Below are positions 52,351 to 60,578 of a stretch of DNA of 60,578 bases, piece after piece (within the stretch, counting starts at the first letter, position 1; each line of letters opens with the position of its first letter). This DNA is from Oligoflexia bacterium (GTDB lineage: Bacteria > Bdellovibrionota_B > Oligoflexia > Oligoflexales > JAGOVF01). A program made the translations under genes and the position numbers. The DNA lies in contig JAUILP010000015.1 in NCBI GenBank assembly GCA_030432875.1, positions 1 through 60,578 of the forward strand, read 5' to 3'. The notes under the pieces are model-generated. The model saw only the letters and a list, made by a program, of their open reading frames with translations, searched no databases and was not told where the DNA came from.

Positions 52351-54018
52351 ATGATTTTAAGATACTTCTTAATTTGTGTATTTCTTACCCTAAACTGTGG
52401 GCCGCAGCAGATTAGGAATGAAAACAATTCTCAAGTTTCTTCTTCTCCTTTTTCCTGGACCCTTAGCTCTGGGGGCATAGACGCGCTTGAATTTTCTAGT
52501 TACTTTAATGATATTTATCGCAATGAAAACTCATCAATAAAACCAAATAGATTTAACTATATTCCCCCAAAGAGCCTAATTGATCACCCCACTCTCCTGC
52601 CCCTAAAAAACCTCAAGCAGGTCAGTAAAATGTACAAAAAAGTAAGAATAGAAGAGATCGTAAATGAGAGTAATGCCCTGCAAAAAAGGTTATTGACTGA
52701 GAAACCAGACTACAGTCTTAGTAGCGAGACCCCAACGTTTGTGTTTATTAATGGCCTTGCGAGCGAATTTGTGGAAACCCTCCCGTTTGCGGAACTTTTT
52801 GAAATTAAAAATAGCGAATTAGCGGAGAAGTGGGCCACCATTGTGGAACAACTGCGTCCCATGGACCATGTTTTTGATCTCACCTTAAATGCTGAACAAA
52901 ATATCCCCCTTAAAGAATTGGTAGAGGTAAGAAGCCTCGTCCAAAACAATCATACCCTTTTTAATTTTATTTATTTAAAACCAATATATCGGAGCATGGA
53001 AAGCATCGGCACGATTGCGCATTCTGCTCAAATTTATCAGCGGCGCATTGATAAAATTTTGCCGCTTCTGGGTATCACAGATAATGTCTATTTATTTGGA
53101 CATTCACGCGGGACCGCGATTGCTTTAGAAATGCTCAGCAATGCTAAAGACGATCCTGCAAAAAATCCATGGTTTAACGCCACGCGAGGGCTTATCAGTT
53201 TATCAGGTGTTATATTCGGTTCCGAAATGGTGGATTCCCTTCTTCATGATGAAAAAAAACCTACTTATAACCAGCTTCATGCGATAGAAGTTTTTTTGGA
53301 TGAGGCGCATATTCTTGACGGTGATATGGGACAAAAAGCGAAGATATTTGCCCACAATTTAAAACTTATTGGCGATCTGGGCTTATCGTTTGGCGCGATG
53401 AGCCTAAAGGGCTACGATCCAGAAATTATGAAAGCCCTAACCCAAACGACACCGCATCAGCTTAAGGAACTCTTCAAGGTAATTATTGGCCCATTTTTAA
53501 AATGGAATCAATCACCTGGCCAGTTTTACAATGAAAATCTATTAAAACTAAAGATTTTTTTGCAGGGTATTTATGAAGGCCTCAATGAGCTGTCCTCACA
53601 AAGTAGAATCACCTGGTGGGAAAGACATAGCATTCCTGGGGGAGATTTTCTTTATTATGCGATTCCGACAAGTATGAACCCGAATGATCTTAGTGAAGAC
53701 CTTTATCACCAGGATACGCTTGATTTTAAGGCTCTAAAACTGGGTTACCTGGCATTTAGGAAAGATTTTGGTTTCGATTTAAATGATAGCCAGCTCCCGA
53801 TGCACCGTACGATATTTTGGCCTCATGTGATTCATCAACTCAATATGAGGTCTCCCCTAATAAAAACAAAAACTCTCTCTGTTTTGGCTAACCATCACTG
53901 GGGCGTTACGATGCAAACTGTACAAGAAACACGCGCAAAGACTAAAAATCCATTTCCTAGACTGGCATTTCTTAAAGCCTTAGCGTATAAAATAAGAGCC
54001 GATATGCCCACGCCCTGA
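52351..54018 (+). CDS. Lipase-like alpha/beta-hydrolase lipoprotein
   Basis: A 555-residue exported protein with a short signal peptide and a lipobox-like TLNC (Cys16; off-consensus at -3). An alpha/beta hydrolase fold is indicated by PTFVFINGLASE (about 129-140, likely oxyanion-hole strand) and the nucleophile elbow GHSRG with Ser252. A candidate catalytic His lies in LANHHWGV near 514. The acid residue is not obvious. Substrate is unknown; lipids or esters are the family norm. No clear ribosome-binding site, only GGGAC. It is followed after 58 bp by a small gene on the same strand. Confidence 0.75.
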   Translation: MILRYFLICVFLTLNCGPQQIRNENNSQVSSSPFSWTLSSGGIDALEFSSYFNDIYRNENSSIKPNRFNYIPPKSLIDHPTLLPLKNLKQVSKMYKKVRIEEIVNESNALQKRLLTEKPDYSLSSETPTFVFINGLASEFVETLPFAELFEIKNSELAEKWATIVEQLRPMDHVFDLTLNAEQNIPLKELVEVRSLVQNNHTLFNFIYLKPIYRSMESIGTIAHSAQIYQRRIDKILPLLGITDNVYLFGHSRGTAIALEMLSNAKDDPAKNPWFNATRGLISLSGVIFGSEMVDSLLHDEKKPTYNQLHAIEVFLDEAHILDGDMGQKAKIFAHNLKLIGDLGLSFGAMSLKGYDPEIMKALTQTTPHQLKELFKVIIGPFLKWNQSPGQFYNENLLKLKIFLQGIYEGLNELSSQSRITWWERHSIPGGDFLYYAIPTSMNPNDLSEDLYHQDTLDFKALKLGYLAFRKDFGFDLNDSQLPMHRTIFWPHVIHQLNMRSPLIKTKTLSVLANHHWGVTMQTVQETRAKTKNPFPRLAFLKALAYKIRADMPTP

Positions 54019-54076
54019 TTTTTGCAGTGCAGGCAATTTTTAAGTCAAACTCACAAAAAAAGAGAAATCTACCCCA

Positions 54077-54346
54077 ATGCTTACTGAAGAAAACTTTGAA
54101 TCAAATGCGCTGGTATTTCGGGAAAGACAAGCTGGCGTGAGTTTAGTGTATGATGATGAAACAAGCTCCTACAGCTATAATGCTTACTGCCTTGAAAAAA
54201 AACTCTTAAAAGAATTGATGTCAAAAGAGTTTTCTTATCTGAGTGATGCTCTCGCCTATATCAACGAAGAGTTTGGAAGTTGGAGTTTAGAAAAGCTTGG
54301 CTTAGAGGAAACCGAAGGCTGTGGATCATGTGCGGCCAAGAAGTAG
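54077..54346 (+). CDS. Small protein with C-terminal CGSC motif
   Basis: An 89-residue protein, charged and mostly helical, ending EGCGSCAAKK. The terminal C-G-x-C could bind a metal or a cofactor; no family was recognised. Its last 21 bp overlap, tail to tail, the end of the convergent thioesterase gene. The ribosome-binding site is weak. It may be co-transcribed with the hydrolase lipoprotein. Confidence 0.6.
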   Translation: MLTEENFESNALVFRERQAGVSLVYDDETSSYSYNAYCLEKKLLKELMSKEFSYLSDALAYINEEFGSWSLEKLGLEETEGCGSCAAKK

Positions 54347-54781
54347 TGCCAGGACCTCAGGATTGAGCCGCCGGGGCTTAAATTCCTTGTTAATTGCTAC
54401 AACCATAATTTCTGCTTCCGTCAGCAGAATCATATCTTGATTCTGCGCGGTGGGTTTTAAATAGGCATTTTGAAAAAATATCATCGTCGGAGAAGGGCTG
54501 ACGAGAACTTTGGATTCAATGATGAGCTTATCAGCAAATTTTGCTGCTTTGAGATATTTTATTTTTACTTCCCGCACAACAAACTGCAGACTAAATTCGC
54601 TGATAAATTTAAGAAGAAGATCTTGCGTTAGAAGCTCTTCACGAGCGCGCTCAAAGAATTTGAGGTACTGGGCATGATAAACGGAGCCAGAAAAATCCGT
54701 ATCCTCATAATAAACTGCAGTCTCAAGTTGAGACTTGAGGGCAAATGTCCTAGGAAGTTTAGTTGGTGTCTCGTTTGGCAC
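54326..54781 (-). CDS. YbgC-type hotdog-fold acyl-CoA thioesterase
   Basis: A 151-residue 4-hydroxybenzoyl-CoA-type thioesterase. The signature YYEDTDFSGSVYHAQYLKFFERARE is spread over residues about 20-44; the conserved Asp in DTD is the catalytic acid. VREVKIKYLKAAKFADKL is the second conserved strand. Members in the YbgC branch hydrolyse short-chain acyl-CoA and often sit with tol-pal genes, which are absent here. The start appears to be GTG at 54781, with no better in-frame ATG. Convergent overlap with the CGSC gene is 21 bp. Confidence 0.9.
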   Translation of the reverse strand: MPNETPTKLPRTFALKSQLETAVYYEDTDFSGSVYHAQYLKFFERAREELLTQDLLLKFISEFSLQFVVREVKIKYLKAAKFADKLIIESKVLVSPSPTMIFFQNAYLKPTAQNQDMILLTEAEIMVVAINKEFKPRRLNPEVLALLLGRT

Positions 54782-54856
54782 TAAAAATATTTTAACCTTT
54801 GTCTAATCTAAATAGAGACTTTGTTTTTCTTATTATTAAACCTAAAGAAAATCCTG

Positions 54857-55747
54857 TTAGGAAATATCTTCCAAATATTTACCATAGAGAATCTTTAACT
54901 TTTCTCTAGACTCCTGACTAATATAGCGGGGATCTGTCATAATCGCATTTTTGGCGGCTGACTGACAGCTACACTGCCATGTCGCGGGCAGGTTAGCGAC
55001 AATTTGTGCGACCACTTGGTTTGCTGTGACGCTATTTTCTTTAAGCACTTGAATTACAGCATCGACATTGACGTCTTCCTCTGATTCGTGCCAGCAATCA
55101 TAATCGGTGGCAAGCGCGAGCATACCGTAGCACATTTCAGCCTCTCGAGCTAACTTTGCTTCTGGTATCGCCGTCATGCCAATCACTGCCGGGTGAATTG
55201 TTTGACGATAAAGTTGTGATTCGGCTCGCGTAGAAAACTGAGGTCCTTCCATACAAACGTAAACGCCACCCATATGTACGCGTGGAGTTATACTGTTAGC
55301 CGAGCTTCCCATGAGTTCTCTAAAGGGAGAACAAAAGGGGTCGGCAAAAGAAACGTGCCCGACCACCCCGTCTCCAAAAAAAGTCGATGCGCGTATCCCT
55401 TTGGTGCGGTCATAAAGCTGGTCCGGAATAACCATATAACCAGGAGAAATATGCTCTAACATAATCCCAACCGCCGAGAGTCCAATAAGATGCGTGACGC
55501 CTAACTCTTTAAGGGCATGAATATTGGCACGGTAATTCACTTCGCTCGGGGTAAATCGGTGGCCTTTACCATGACGCGGTAAAAAAAATACTTTTTTACC
55601 ATGAATATCCATTTCTGTGACGTGATCGGAAGGATCGCCAAAGGGGGTTTTGATACTGTGCTCATTAATGATTTTTGCCAGCGGCATCTGATAAAACCCT
55701 GAACCACCAATAATACCGAGCTGCACATTAGTTTTTTTTGCGGTCAT
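54857..55747 (-). CDS. S-methyl-5'-thioadenosine phosphorylase
   Basis: A 296-residue purine nucleoside phosphorylase-family enzyme that cleaves methylthioadenosine to adenine and methylthioribose-1-phosphate in methionine salvage. Motifs: GIIGGSGFY (12-20), FLPRHGKGH (phosphate site), YRANIHALKELGV, CMEGPQFSTRAES, IGMTAIPEAKLARE and ATDYDCWHE. The Asp in this last motif marks 6-amino (adenine) specificity, in contrast to Asn in purine phosphorylases for guanosine. It begins 7 bp after the tex stop codon, so the two are co-translated. Confidence 0.94.
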   Translation of the reverse strand: MTAKKTNVQLGIIGGSGFYQMPLAKIINEHSIKTPFGDPSDHVTEMDIHGKKVFFLPRHGKGHRFTPSEVNYRANIHALKELGVTHLIGLSAVGIMLEHISPGYMVIPDQLYDRTKGIRASTFFGDGVVGHVSFADPFCSPFRELMGSSANSITPRVHMGGVYVCMEGPQFSTRAESQLYRQTIHPAVIGMTAIPEAKLAREAEMCYGMLALATDYDCWHESEEDVNVDAVIQVLKENSVTANQVVAQIVANLPATWQCSCQSAAKNAIMTDPRYISQESREKLKILYGKYLEDIS

Positions 55748-55754
55748 AATTTAT

Positions 55755-58274
55755 TTACTTTCCTTTGCCAAATTTGCTGAGGAGGTCATCCATGGTGAAT
55801 GGTTTCGCTGGAGGACGAGAATCTCTACCCCGCGCCTGGTGCCCATGAGCATGTTGGCGGTCACTGCCACCGCTGCCGCCTCTATTTTGTGGAGGGCCCC
55901 CTGGACCTGAGGAGGTATACCCAGCGCCCCCTTGGCGGTTGGAGCGATTTTTATCAGTACCACCTGCCTGGTCATTTGCATGGCCCGTATCACCTGCTTT
56001 TCTTAGCTCAGGGTTACTTTTGCAGGATAAGCTAATACGCTTACGCGGGACATCCACATCAACAATCGTAACTTCAAGCACTTTTCCAACAGAGGCTATT
56101 GTTGCCGGATCTTTAACAAATTGATCGGCTAATTCGCTTATGTGTACCAGTCCGTCTTGGTGTACCCCAATATCCACAAAGGCACCGAAATTGGTGACAT
56201 TCGTAACCGTACCTTTGAGCTTCATACCGGGCCGCAGCTGGGAAAGCTCGCTGATTTCGTCCGAATAAAATAAACGGCTGCCGTCCTCACGAGGATCGCG
56301 TCCTGGCTTGATGAGTTCGCCCTGAATATCGACAAGCGTTGGCATCCCCACAACATCATTGACATACTTTTCCCAAGGAATTCGTGCTATGACTTCGCCA
56401 TTGGTGAGAATATCTTCAATCGTCATACTCTGATCTTTAACAATGGTTTCAACAAGATGGTAGCGTTCAGGGTGCACAGCAGAGTTGTCGAGTGGATTAT
56501 GTGACTGGGGCACTCGAAGAAAACCGCTTGCTTGTTCAAATGCTTTGGGACCAAATCCCACAACCTGATACAAATCCTGACGGCTTAAAAAGGGGCCATT
56601 AGCCTCACGGTGTTTGACGATATTTTTAGCGAGTGTCGCGCCAATACCAGATACGTAGCTTAGGAGTTTATAGGATGCGGTATTTAGGTTTACCCCCACA
56701 TTGTTAACGCAACTCTCGACAACTTCTTTTAAAGACTGAGAGAGATGATTGACATTGACGTCGTGCTGATACTGACCGACGCCGATAGAACGCGGATCGA
56801 TTTTTACGAGCTCAGCCAGAGGGTCTTGAAGCCGCCGGGCGATACTCACAGCACTGCGAATAGTGGGATCTAAAGTCGGAAATTCTTCGCGAGCAATGTC
56901 ATCTGTGGAATAAACACTTGCTCCTGATTCATTAACAATAGCGCGTTTTACGCTTTTCATATAAAAATGGTCGAGGGTTTCTTTGATAAAATGATCGATT
57001 TCTCTTGAGCCCGTGCCATTACCTATGGAGAGATATTCGACTTTGTGCCGCACGATAAGCTCTTTAATTTTGTCTCTTGCCGCGGCGTTATTGGCATTTT
57101 TAGCATCATTGTAATTTGGGTAAATGATAGCATAATCAAGTAAAGCACCTGTTTCTGAAATGACAGCGATCTTTGATCCGGTTCTCAGACCGGGATCTAT
57201 GCCCATAACAATAGTTCTTGGCAAGGGGGGAAGCATCAATAAATTCGCCAAATTTTGGGAGAATACATTGATGGCTTCTGCTTCTGCGCGTTTTTTAAGT
57301 TCTAACCGAATATCTGTTTCGATGGAACTGGATATCAGCCTCTTGTAGGCATCTGCCACAACCTCATGTAACCATGTTTCCACGCATTTAGTTGGTTTTA
57401 ATGGGGCGACAAAATTGGCTTTGAGTTCACTCAGAATCGCTTCTTCATCAACTTCAATTTTTAGAGACAATGCTTTTTCTACCTCGCCACGTCGCACCGC
57501 CATAATACGGTGACCAACAGCATCCTTCACCGCTTCATTATAGGTATAATAATTTTCATAATGATCCTGGTTTCTTTTTTTATTTGCAGAAAAATCTTTT
57601 TTGCTAGATTCACTTTTTTCTGGTTCAGAAGATTTTTCTGTTCGACTGGCCACAAGGCGTCCGGTATCAAAACTCATCTGCCTCACTTTTGTTCTGAGAT
57701 CGGCGTTTTCGCTGATGAGCTCAGCTATGATATCCTGGGCACCTGCTAACGCATCTTGAATGTCCGGAACGACTTTAGCAGGCTCAAGAGAGGAAATCTT
57801 ATCTTTAGGCGTTACATAAGCTGCCGCAACTACCTGTAAATCATTAATTTTGGGAGCATCAGCCAAAATCATATCAGCAAGGGGTTTAAGTCCTTTTTCA
57901 CGGGCAACTTGCGCCCGAGTTCGGCGCTTAGGCCGGAAGGGCAGATAAAGATCGTCTAAAGTTTGTTTGTTATCGCAATTGAGGATTTTTGTCTTTAACT
58001 CAGGGAAAATTTTTTGGATTTCAGGGTCAAGAGCTGCTTTTTCAGCAATAACTGCCAAATATTTTTTCTTATCTTCTTCAAGTTCTGACAAATAATGGTA
58101 ACGGTCCCGCACATCCCTGAGCTGAACCTCATCCATCGAACCGGTCATTTCTTTCCGGTAGCGTGCCACAAAGGGGATGGTACCTTGCTCTTCAAATAAC
58201 AACTTAATCGCGTTGTTTACCTGAAACTCTTGTAATTTAAGCTCTTTTGCGACTTTGGAAACCAAAACCTGCAT
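55755..58274 (-). CDS. tex: Tex-family RNA-binding transcription accessory protein
   Basis: An 839-residue protein with the Tex architecture: N-terminal helical domain (about 1-200), YqgF/RNase H-like domain (IVMGIDPGLRTGSKIAVI, about 360-490), helix-hairpin-helix pairs (SYVSGIGATLAKNIV, about 550-600) and one S1 domain (GMKLKGTVTNVTNFGAFVDIG through RISLSCK, about 680-750). The last 90 residues are a Gly/Arg/Gln-rich low-complexity tail ending DDLLSKFGKGK, longer than usual. I place the start at ATG 58274 behind AGGGG; an overlapping GTG lies one codon earlier. Tex acts in transcription and RNA handling. It is coupled to the MTA phosphorylase gene. Confidence 0.94.
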   Translation of the reverse strand: MQVLVSKVAKELKLQEFQVNNAIKLLFEEQGTIPFVARYRKEMTGSMDEVQLRDVRDRYHYLSELEEDKKKYLAVIAEKAALDPEIQKIFPELKTKILNCDNKQTLDDLYLPFRPKRRTRAQVAREKGLKPLADMILADAPKINDLQVVAAAYVTPKDKISSLEPAKVVPDIQDALAGAQDIIAELISENADLRTKVRQMSFDTGRLVASRTEKSSEPEKSESSKKDFSANKKRNQDHYENYYTYNEAVKDAVGHRIMAVRRGEVEKALSLKIEVDEEAILSELKANFVAPLKPTKCVETWLHEVVADAYKRLISSSIETDIRLELKKRAEAEAINVFSQNLANLLMLPPLPRTIVMGIDPGLRTGSKIAVISETGALLDYAIIYPNYNDAKNANNAAARDKIKELIVRHKVEYLSIGNGTGSREIDHFIKETLDHFYMKSVKRAIVNESGASVYSTDDIAREEFPTLDPTIRSAVSIARRLQDPLAELVKIDPRSIGVGQYQHDVNVNHLSQSLKEVVESCVNNVGVNLNTASYKLLSYVSGIGATLAKNIVKHREANGPFLSRQDLYQVVGFGPKAFEQASGFLRVPQSHNPLDNSAVHPERYHLVETIVKDQSMTIEDILTNGEVIARIPWEKYVNDVVGMPTLVDIQGELIKPGRDPREDGSRLFYSDEISELSQLRPGMKLKGTVTNVTNFGAFVDIGVHQDGLVHISELADQFVKDPATIASVGKVLEVTIVDVDVPRKRISLSCKSNPELRKAGDTGHANDQAGGTDKNRSNRQGGAGYTSSGPGGPPQNRGGSGGSDRQHAHGHQARGRDSRPPAKPFTMDDLLSKFGKGK

Positions 58275-58324
58275 CACGTTTTTCCCCTTTTAAAACTTCA
58301 CTACAGAAGTGGCAAGAACACTGG

Positions 58325-58741
58325 TTAAAATATCTTAGATGATGGAAAAAAATAGCCGATTTCAATGGCGGCATTTTCGGGGCTATCAGATCCATGCACG
58401 GTGTTTTCGCCAACATTTACGCCGTAAAGCTTGCGGATGGTCCCGGCATCAGCCTTTGCAGGATCTGTGGCTCCCATGATTTCGCGATTTCTTAGGACGG
58501 CATTTTCACCTTCTAAGGCCATAACGACCACGGGACCAGAAGTCATATAATCGACTAACTCACCAAAAAATGGGCGCTCTTTATGAACGACATAAAAGCC
58601 TTCAGCTTCTTTTTTTGAGAGGAGTTTCATTTCCATGGCCGCTATTTTTAAGCCCTTGTCTTCAAACATCGCTACTATCTTGCCAATCAGATTTCTCTTA
58701 ACACCGTCTGGTTTTACAATTGATAAAGTTTTCTGAATCAT
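58325..58741 (-). CDS. ndk: Nucleoside diphosphate kinase
   Basis: A 138-residue enzyme that equilibrates NDP and NTP pools. [16 protein letters not shown] opens the fold, and [13 protein letters not shown] holds the phosphorylated His (near residue 115). Length is normal. AGGAGT lies before the ATG. It is the first gene of a minus-strand series ahead of tex, with 50 bp between them. Confidence 0.97.
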   Translation of the reverse strand: MIQKTLSIVKPDGVKRNLIGKIVAMFEDKGLKIAAMEMKLLSKKEAEGFYVVHKERPFFGELVDYMTSGPVVVMALEGENAVLRNREIMGATDPAKADAGTIRKLYGVNVGENTVHGSDSPENAAIEIGYFFPSSKIF

Positions 58742-59245
58742 GTGATACTCCTAAAAAATGTTTTACGCTAAAATGTTTTATTAAAGAATATTTTTCACTC
58801 ACTCTGAGTAAAAATCCTCATATAAAGAAACGGCCCAAATAGTTGTCGCTACCCCAAGGTGTTCTTTAAAAAAAGCCAGTCTTTCGAACTCTTTTCGCAA
58901 AATCCCATTATTAGGTAAGTTTCCTAAAAAGAAAAGGGATTTTAACCATAAATGTTCATCTGCAAACAATATGAAATATTTACAGAATTTGCCTTACAGG
59001 CCAATAGTTTGTGGACAAGTGATTAACATCTCAGCCTCAATTTGCGACCCCCTTCGTTAATTCATAAAGGGAAAGCCTAAACCACCTGCGGCAAGAATTT
59101 TGAACCGGTAGGCCTGATCAGGTTTTGCCCAAAGCTATCACTTATCTCCACACAGGATGGGTCGGCTGGGCTTGTCTAAGTTACCCAGGCTCGATCAATG
59201 TCCCTTTTAATATCAGGGATATTGACTCGCTCAGGAAAAAGTAAT

Positions 59246-59263
59246 TGTTCTCAATTGGGAACA
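59246..59263. promoter_or_regulatory. 18-bp operator-like palindrome
   Basis: TGTTCTCAATTGGGAACA is palindromic except for one base pair (8 of 9 pairs). It lies 44-27 bp upstream of the likely -35 box of the next gene, a typical place for a dimeric regulator. Confidence 0.5.
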
Positions 59264-59289
59264 CTAAAATAAAATAAAACTAATTTTAT

Positions 59290-59312
59290 TTGACAACCAT
59301 TCTCATTGTGAT
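59290..59312 (+). promoter_or_regulatory. Promoter with overlapping Fur-box-like site
   Basis: TTGACA at 59290-59295 is a perfect -35 box; a weaker TATGGG -10 lies about 16 bp on. Overlapping it, TGACAACCATTCTCA (59291-59305) matches the 7-1-7 Fur consensus at 12 of 15 positions. The reverse reading AATGAGAATGGTTGTCA resembles known Fur sites. This suggests iron-dependent repression of the gene at 59360. Confidence 0.5.
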
Positions 59313-59359
59313 ATGGGCAGTAAGGATAAAGAAACCTAATTTAGAAAAGGAATACTAAA

Positions 59360-60280
59360 ATGTATTTTAGTTTTACTAAAAAATTCACAAAATTTTGTGC
59401 CCTTTTACCCCTAGTTATGACCTCATTAAATCTTCAGGCAGGTTCATTTATGGAGCTTAATTGTTCTACCGCTAAAGCTGCAGAGCAAACCTTTGAAGAT
59501 TATTTTCAGTCTATCATTGAAAATAATGATTCTGCCTGTTTGCTCAATTTTATTAGAGCCACATTTATAGATAGCAAATTGCCGGAAGATCAAATCAATG
59601 ACAAATTTTTCTCCTCTGGGGAGCTTCTATTAAATATAGTAAAACAAAGTGTCACATTGAAATCTGCCGCAATCCAGTCCCAGCTCGAGGAAATGTCAAA
59701 AGATAAAGATGTCCCGACAGAAGACAAAATAGCTGTGTTAAACCAATTGTTTGAAAATTCTGTGGTGACATTAAATGAATTAGATATTGAAGTTAATCTA
59801 TTGAGACGAAAAGCCGTTTATATGTTTGTTCAACAAGATAACTTGGATGAAGCTATCAAAATTTTGGCTACTATCGATAATCTCACGTTAGGCATCAATT
59901 ACAATTTAAATATTTTACAGCAAATTTATGCAAAAGATGAAGGAAAGCAAATTGAAATAAATTTGTACATACTGACCACATTGACTCCCCAAAATATTGG
60001 CGACAAATTATTCAAAGCTGATTTACTCAAGAATGATTTTTTATTGACGCAGCCGGAACTAAAGGAAAAATTGACGGTAATACATGATGAAACTGAGAAA
60101 TTAATCAATTTATCTCTGTCAAACATAGCCATGCTTCAAGATAAAGTGATGTCCGATGCTGACGATGACGCTACAAAAGAAGGTAAAAAAGCTTTTTTTG
60201 CGCAACTTTCCAGTTTTTATGAAAAGACAAGAGATGAGAGATTAGCAGCTATGAAACAAACCATAACTGATATTAAGTAG
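59360..60280 (+). CDS. Exported helical protein of unknown function, probably iron-regulated
   Basis: A 306-residue protein with a signal peptide (cleavage after LNLQA, residue 27). The mature part is almost all helical, charged, with Lys/Glu heptads and few Pro or Gly. It has two or three Cys near the N-terminus (MELNCSTAK, DSACLLNF). No family was recognised. AAAAGGAATA precedes the ATG. The Fur-like promoter suggests induction in iron limitation. Downstream lies a group II intron end on the other strand. Confidence 0.7.
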   Translation: MYFSFTKKFTKFCALLPLVMTSLNLQAGSFMELNCSTAKAAEQTFEDYFQSIIENNDSACLLNFIRATFIDSKLPEDQINDKFFSSGELLLNIVKQSVTLKSAAIQSQLEEMSKDKDVPTEDKIAVLNQLFENSVVTLNELDIEVNLLRRKAVYMFVQQDNLDEAIKILATIDNLTLGINYNLNILQQIYAKDEGKQIEINLYILTTLTPQNIGDKLFKADLLKNDFLLTQPELKEKLTVIHDETEKLINLSLSNIAMLQDKVMSDADDDATKEGKKAFFAQLSSFYEKTRDERLAAMKQTITDIK

Positions 60281-60452
60281 CCTCTTTCGCCTGAAGAAGG
60301 TTAAAAGAGATCATAAATTTTAACGAATTTCCTGGCGAACCAATGGCGCTTTAGCACTGTTGGTTTAGTCAGGAAAAAAATAAACGAAGTCAGGGCTGAC
60401 AAGTCAAGACGAACCTCAAATCACATAGCTTTTTTCTGATCATCTTTTTGGT

Positions 60453-60578
60453 ATCGAGTAGGACCGGCCTCGCGGCCGGGACCTCTCACACCACCGGACA
60501 TACTCTGTGGTATCCGGCGGTTCCATTTAACATTTTACTTCCGCGTACACTTTGGACAAGCTTAACATTCCCAGTTTA
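60453..60578 (-). mobile_element. 3' end of a group II intron (domains V and VI), truncated by the window edge
   Basis: Read on the minus strand, 60524-60491 forms a 34-nt domain V-like hairpin: CCGCCGGA pairs with TCCGGTGG, then a 2-nt TG bulge and TAC/GTA around a small loop. It is followed by domain VI (60487-60456): GAGAGG pairs with CCTaCTC, leaving one bulged A, complementary to T60459, as branch point, with a GC-rich stem (GGTCCCGGCC/GGCCGGTCC). The 3' end is near GAT at 60453-60456. The intron-encoded reverse transcriptase, if present, would be beyond the right edge. Confidence 0.75.

Larger units (their letters stand above)
58742..59359. other. Intergenic region rich in inverted repeats
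   Basis: A 618-bp gene-free interval between divergent genes. Nested dyad at 58899-58943: AAAATCCC...GGGATTTT enclosing TTAGG...CCTAA. The 59040-59220 core is GC-richer than its surroundings and includes the palindrome CCTGATCAGG and CTGGG/CCCAG pairing. TCAATGTCCC/GGGATATTGA pairs with one wobble. An 18-bp palindrome at 59246-59263 follows. I could not match it to 6S, SRP, RNase P, tmRNA or the common riboswitches; an unassigned structured RNA is possible. Confidence 0.45.

Noticed and set aside
59140-59160. A DnaA box (TTATCTCCACA)
   Set aside because: It has two extra bases compared with TTATCCACA and no further boxes are near.
59050-59200. Known riboswitch or housekeeping RNA (TPP, c-di-GMP-I, cobalamin, 6S, SRP) in the structured spacer
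   Set aside because: Fragments resemble pieces of several consensus patterns, but none of the required conserved cores is complete.
1-60578. CRISPR array, tRNA or rRNA genes
   Set aside because: No regularly spaced short direct repeats, no cloverleaf with a T-loop consensus and no rRNA core segments were seen on either strand by eye.

Overview
The window looks like chromosomal DNA of a Gram-negative, Bdellovibrionota/Oligoflexia-type ('deltaproteobacterial') bacterium. This placement is an inference. It rests on an EF-G with the insert-bearing G1 region of the spirochaete/planctomycete/deltaproteobacterial (spd) class, many Sec-exported lipoproteins, a moderately AT-rich background, and housekeeping genes (accA, aroA, cmk, fusA, tex, ndk, MTA phosphorylase) interleaved with large surface-protein genes. 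No rRNA, tRNA or CRISPR array was found.

Left part (1-11.3 kb): a small HTH regulator preceded by a good Fur-box-like site; a CCA-adding/poly(A) polymerase-family gene; a 1.25 kb gene-free AT-rich stretch with repeated TACAACA motifs and perfect dyads; a lipoprotein with four Big_2-like and three InlB-B-type repeats; a divergent serine recombinase coupled to a Cys/Met-metabolism PLP enzyme; a cytochrome c; a membrane-anchored DsbA-like protein; and an FN3-like lipoprotein.

Centre (11.9-32.0 kb): a single uninterrupted gene for a lipoprotein of about 6,697 residues. It has an N-terminal FN3-like region related to the preceding lipoprotein, then about 40 Ig-like repeats of roughly 135 residues. 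Most repeats carry a GYTHP-type motif and a C-x(n)-C pair, and the protein ends in a seven-repeat RCC1 propeller. This is the most striking object in the window. A strong terminator follows it, and a second terminator about 180 bp further on suggests a small RNA.

Right of it (32.2-44.1 kb): a secreted DNase I/sphingomyelinase-fold protein, a HEPN/MNT toxin-antitoxin pair and a secreted GH36-like alpha-galactosidase. Then comes a minus-strand cluster of exported Cys/His/Met-rich proteins: a Cys-rich protein, two YtkA/FixH-like proteins with MP-x-HGHG motifs, a CPCGCG-bearing outer-membrane-like protein and a thioredoxin-like protein. Nearby are a small HDHD exported protein with an 18-codon leader ORF, SCO1 and an alkaline phosphatase. 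This may be an undescribed extracytoplasmic metal (copper?)-handling system.

The 44.2-58.7 kb section is mostly core metabolism: accA-aroA-cmk in one operon, an FmdB zinc ribbon, a one-TM protein, fusA, a lipase-like lipoprotein, a YbgC thioesterase, tex-MTA phosphorylase, and ndk. The right end has an intergenic region dense in inverted repeats, a Fur-box-like promoter driving a secreted helical protein, and the 3' end (domains V and VI) of a minus-strand group II intron cut by the window boundary.
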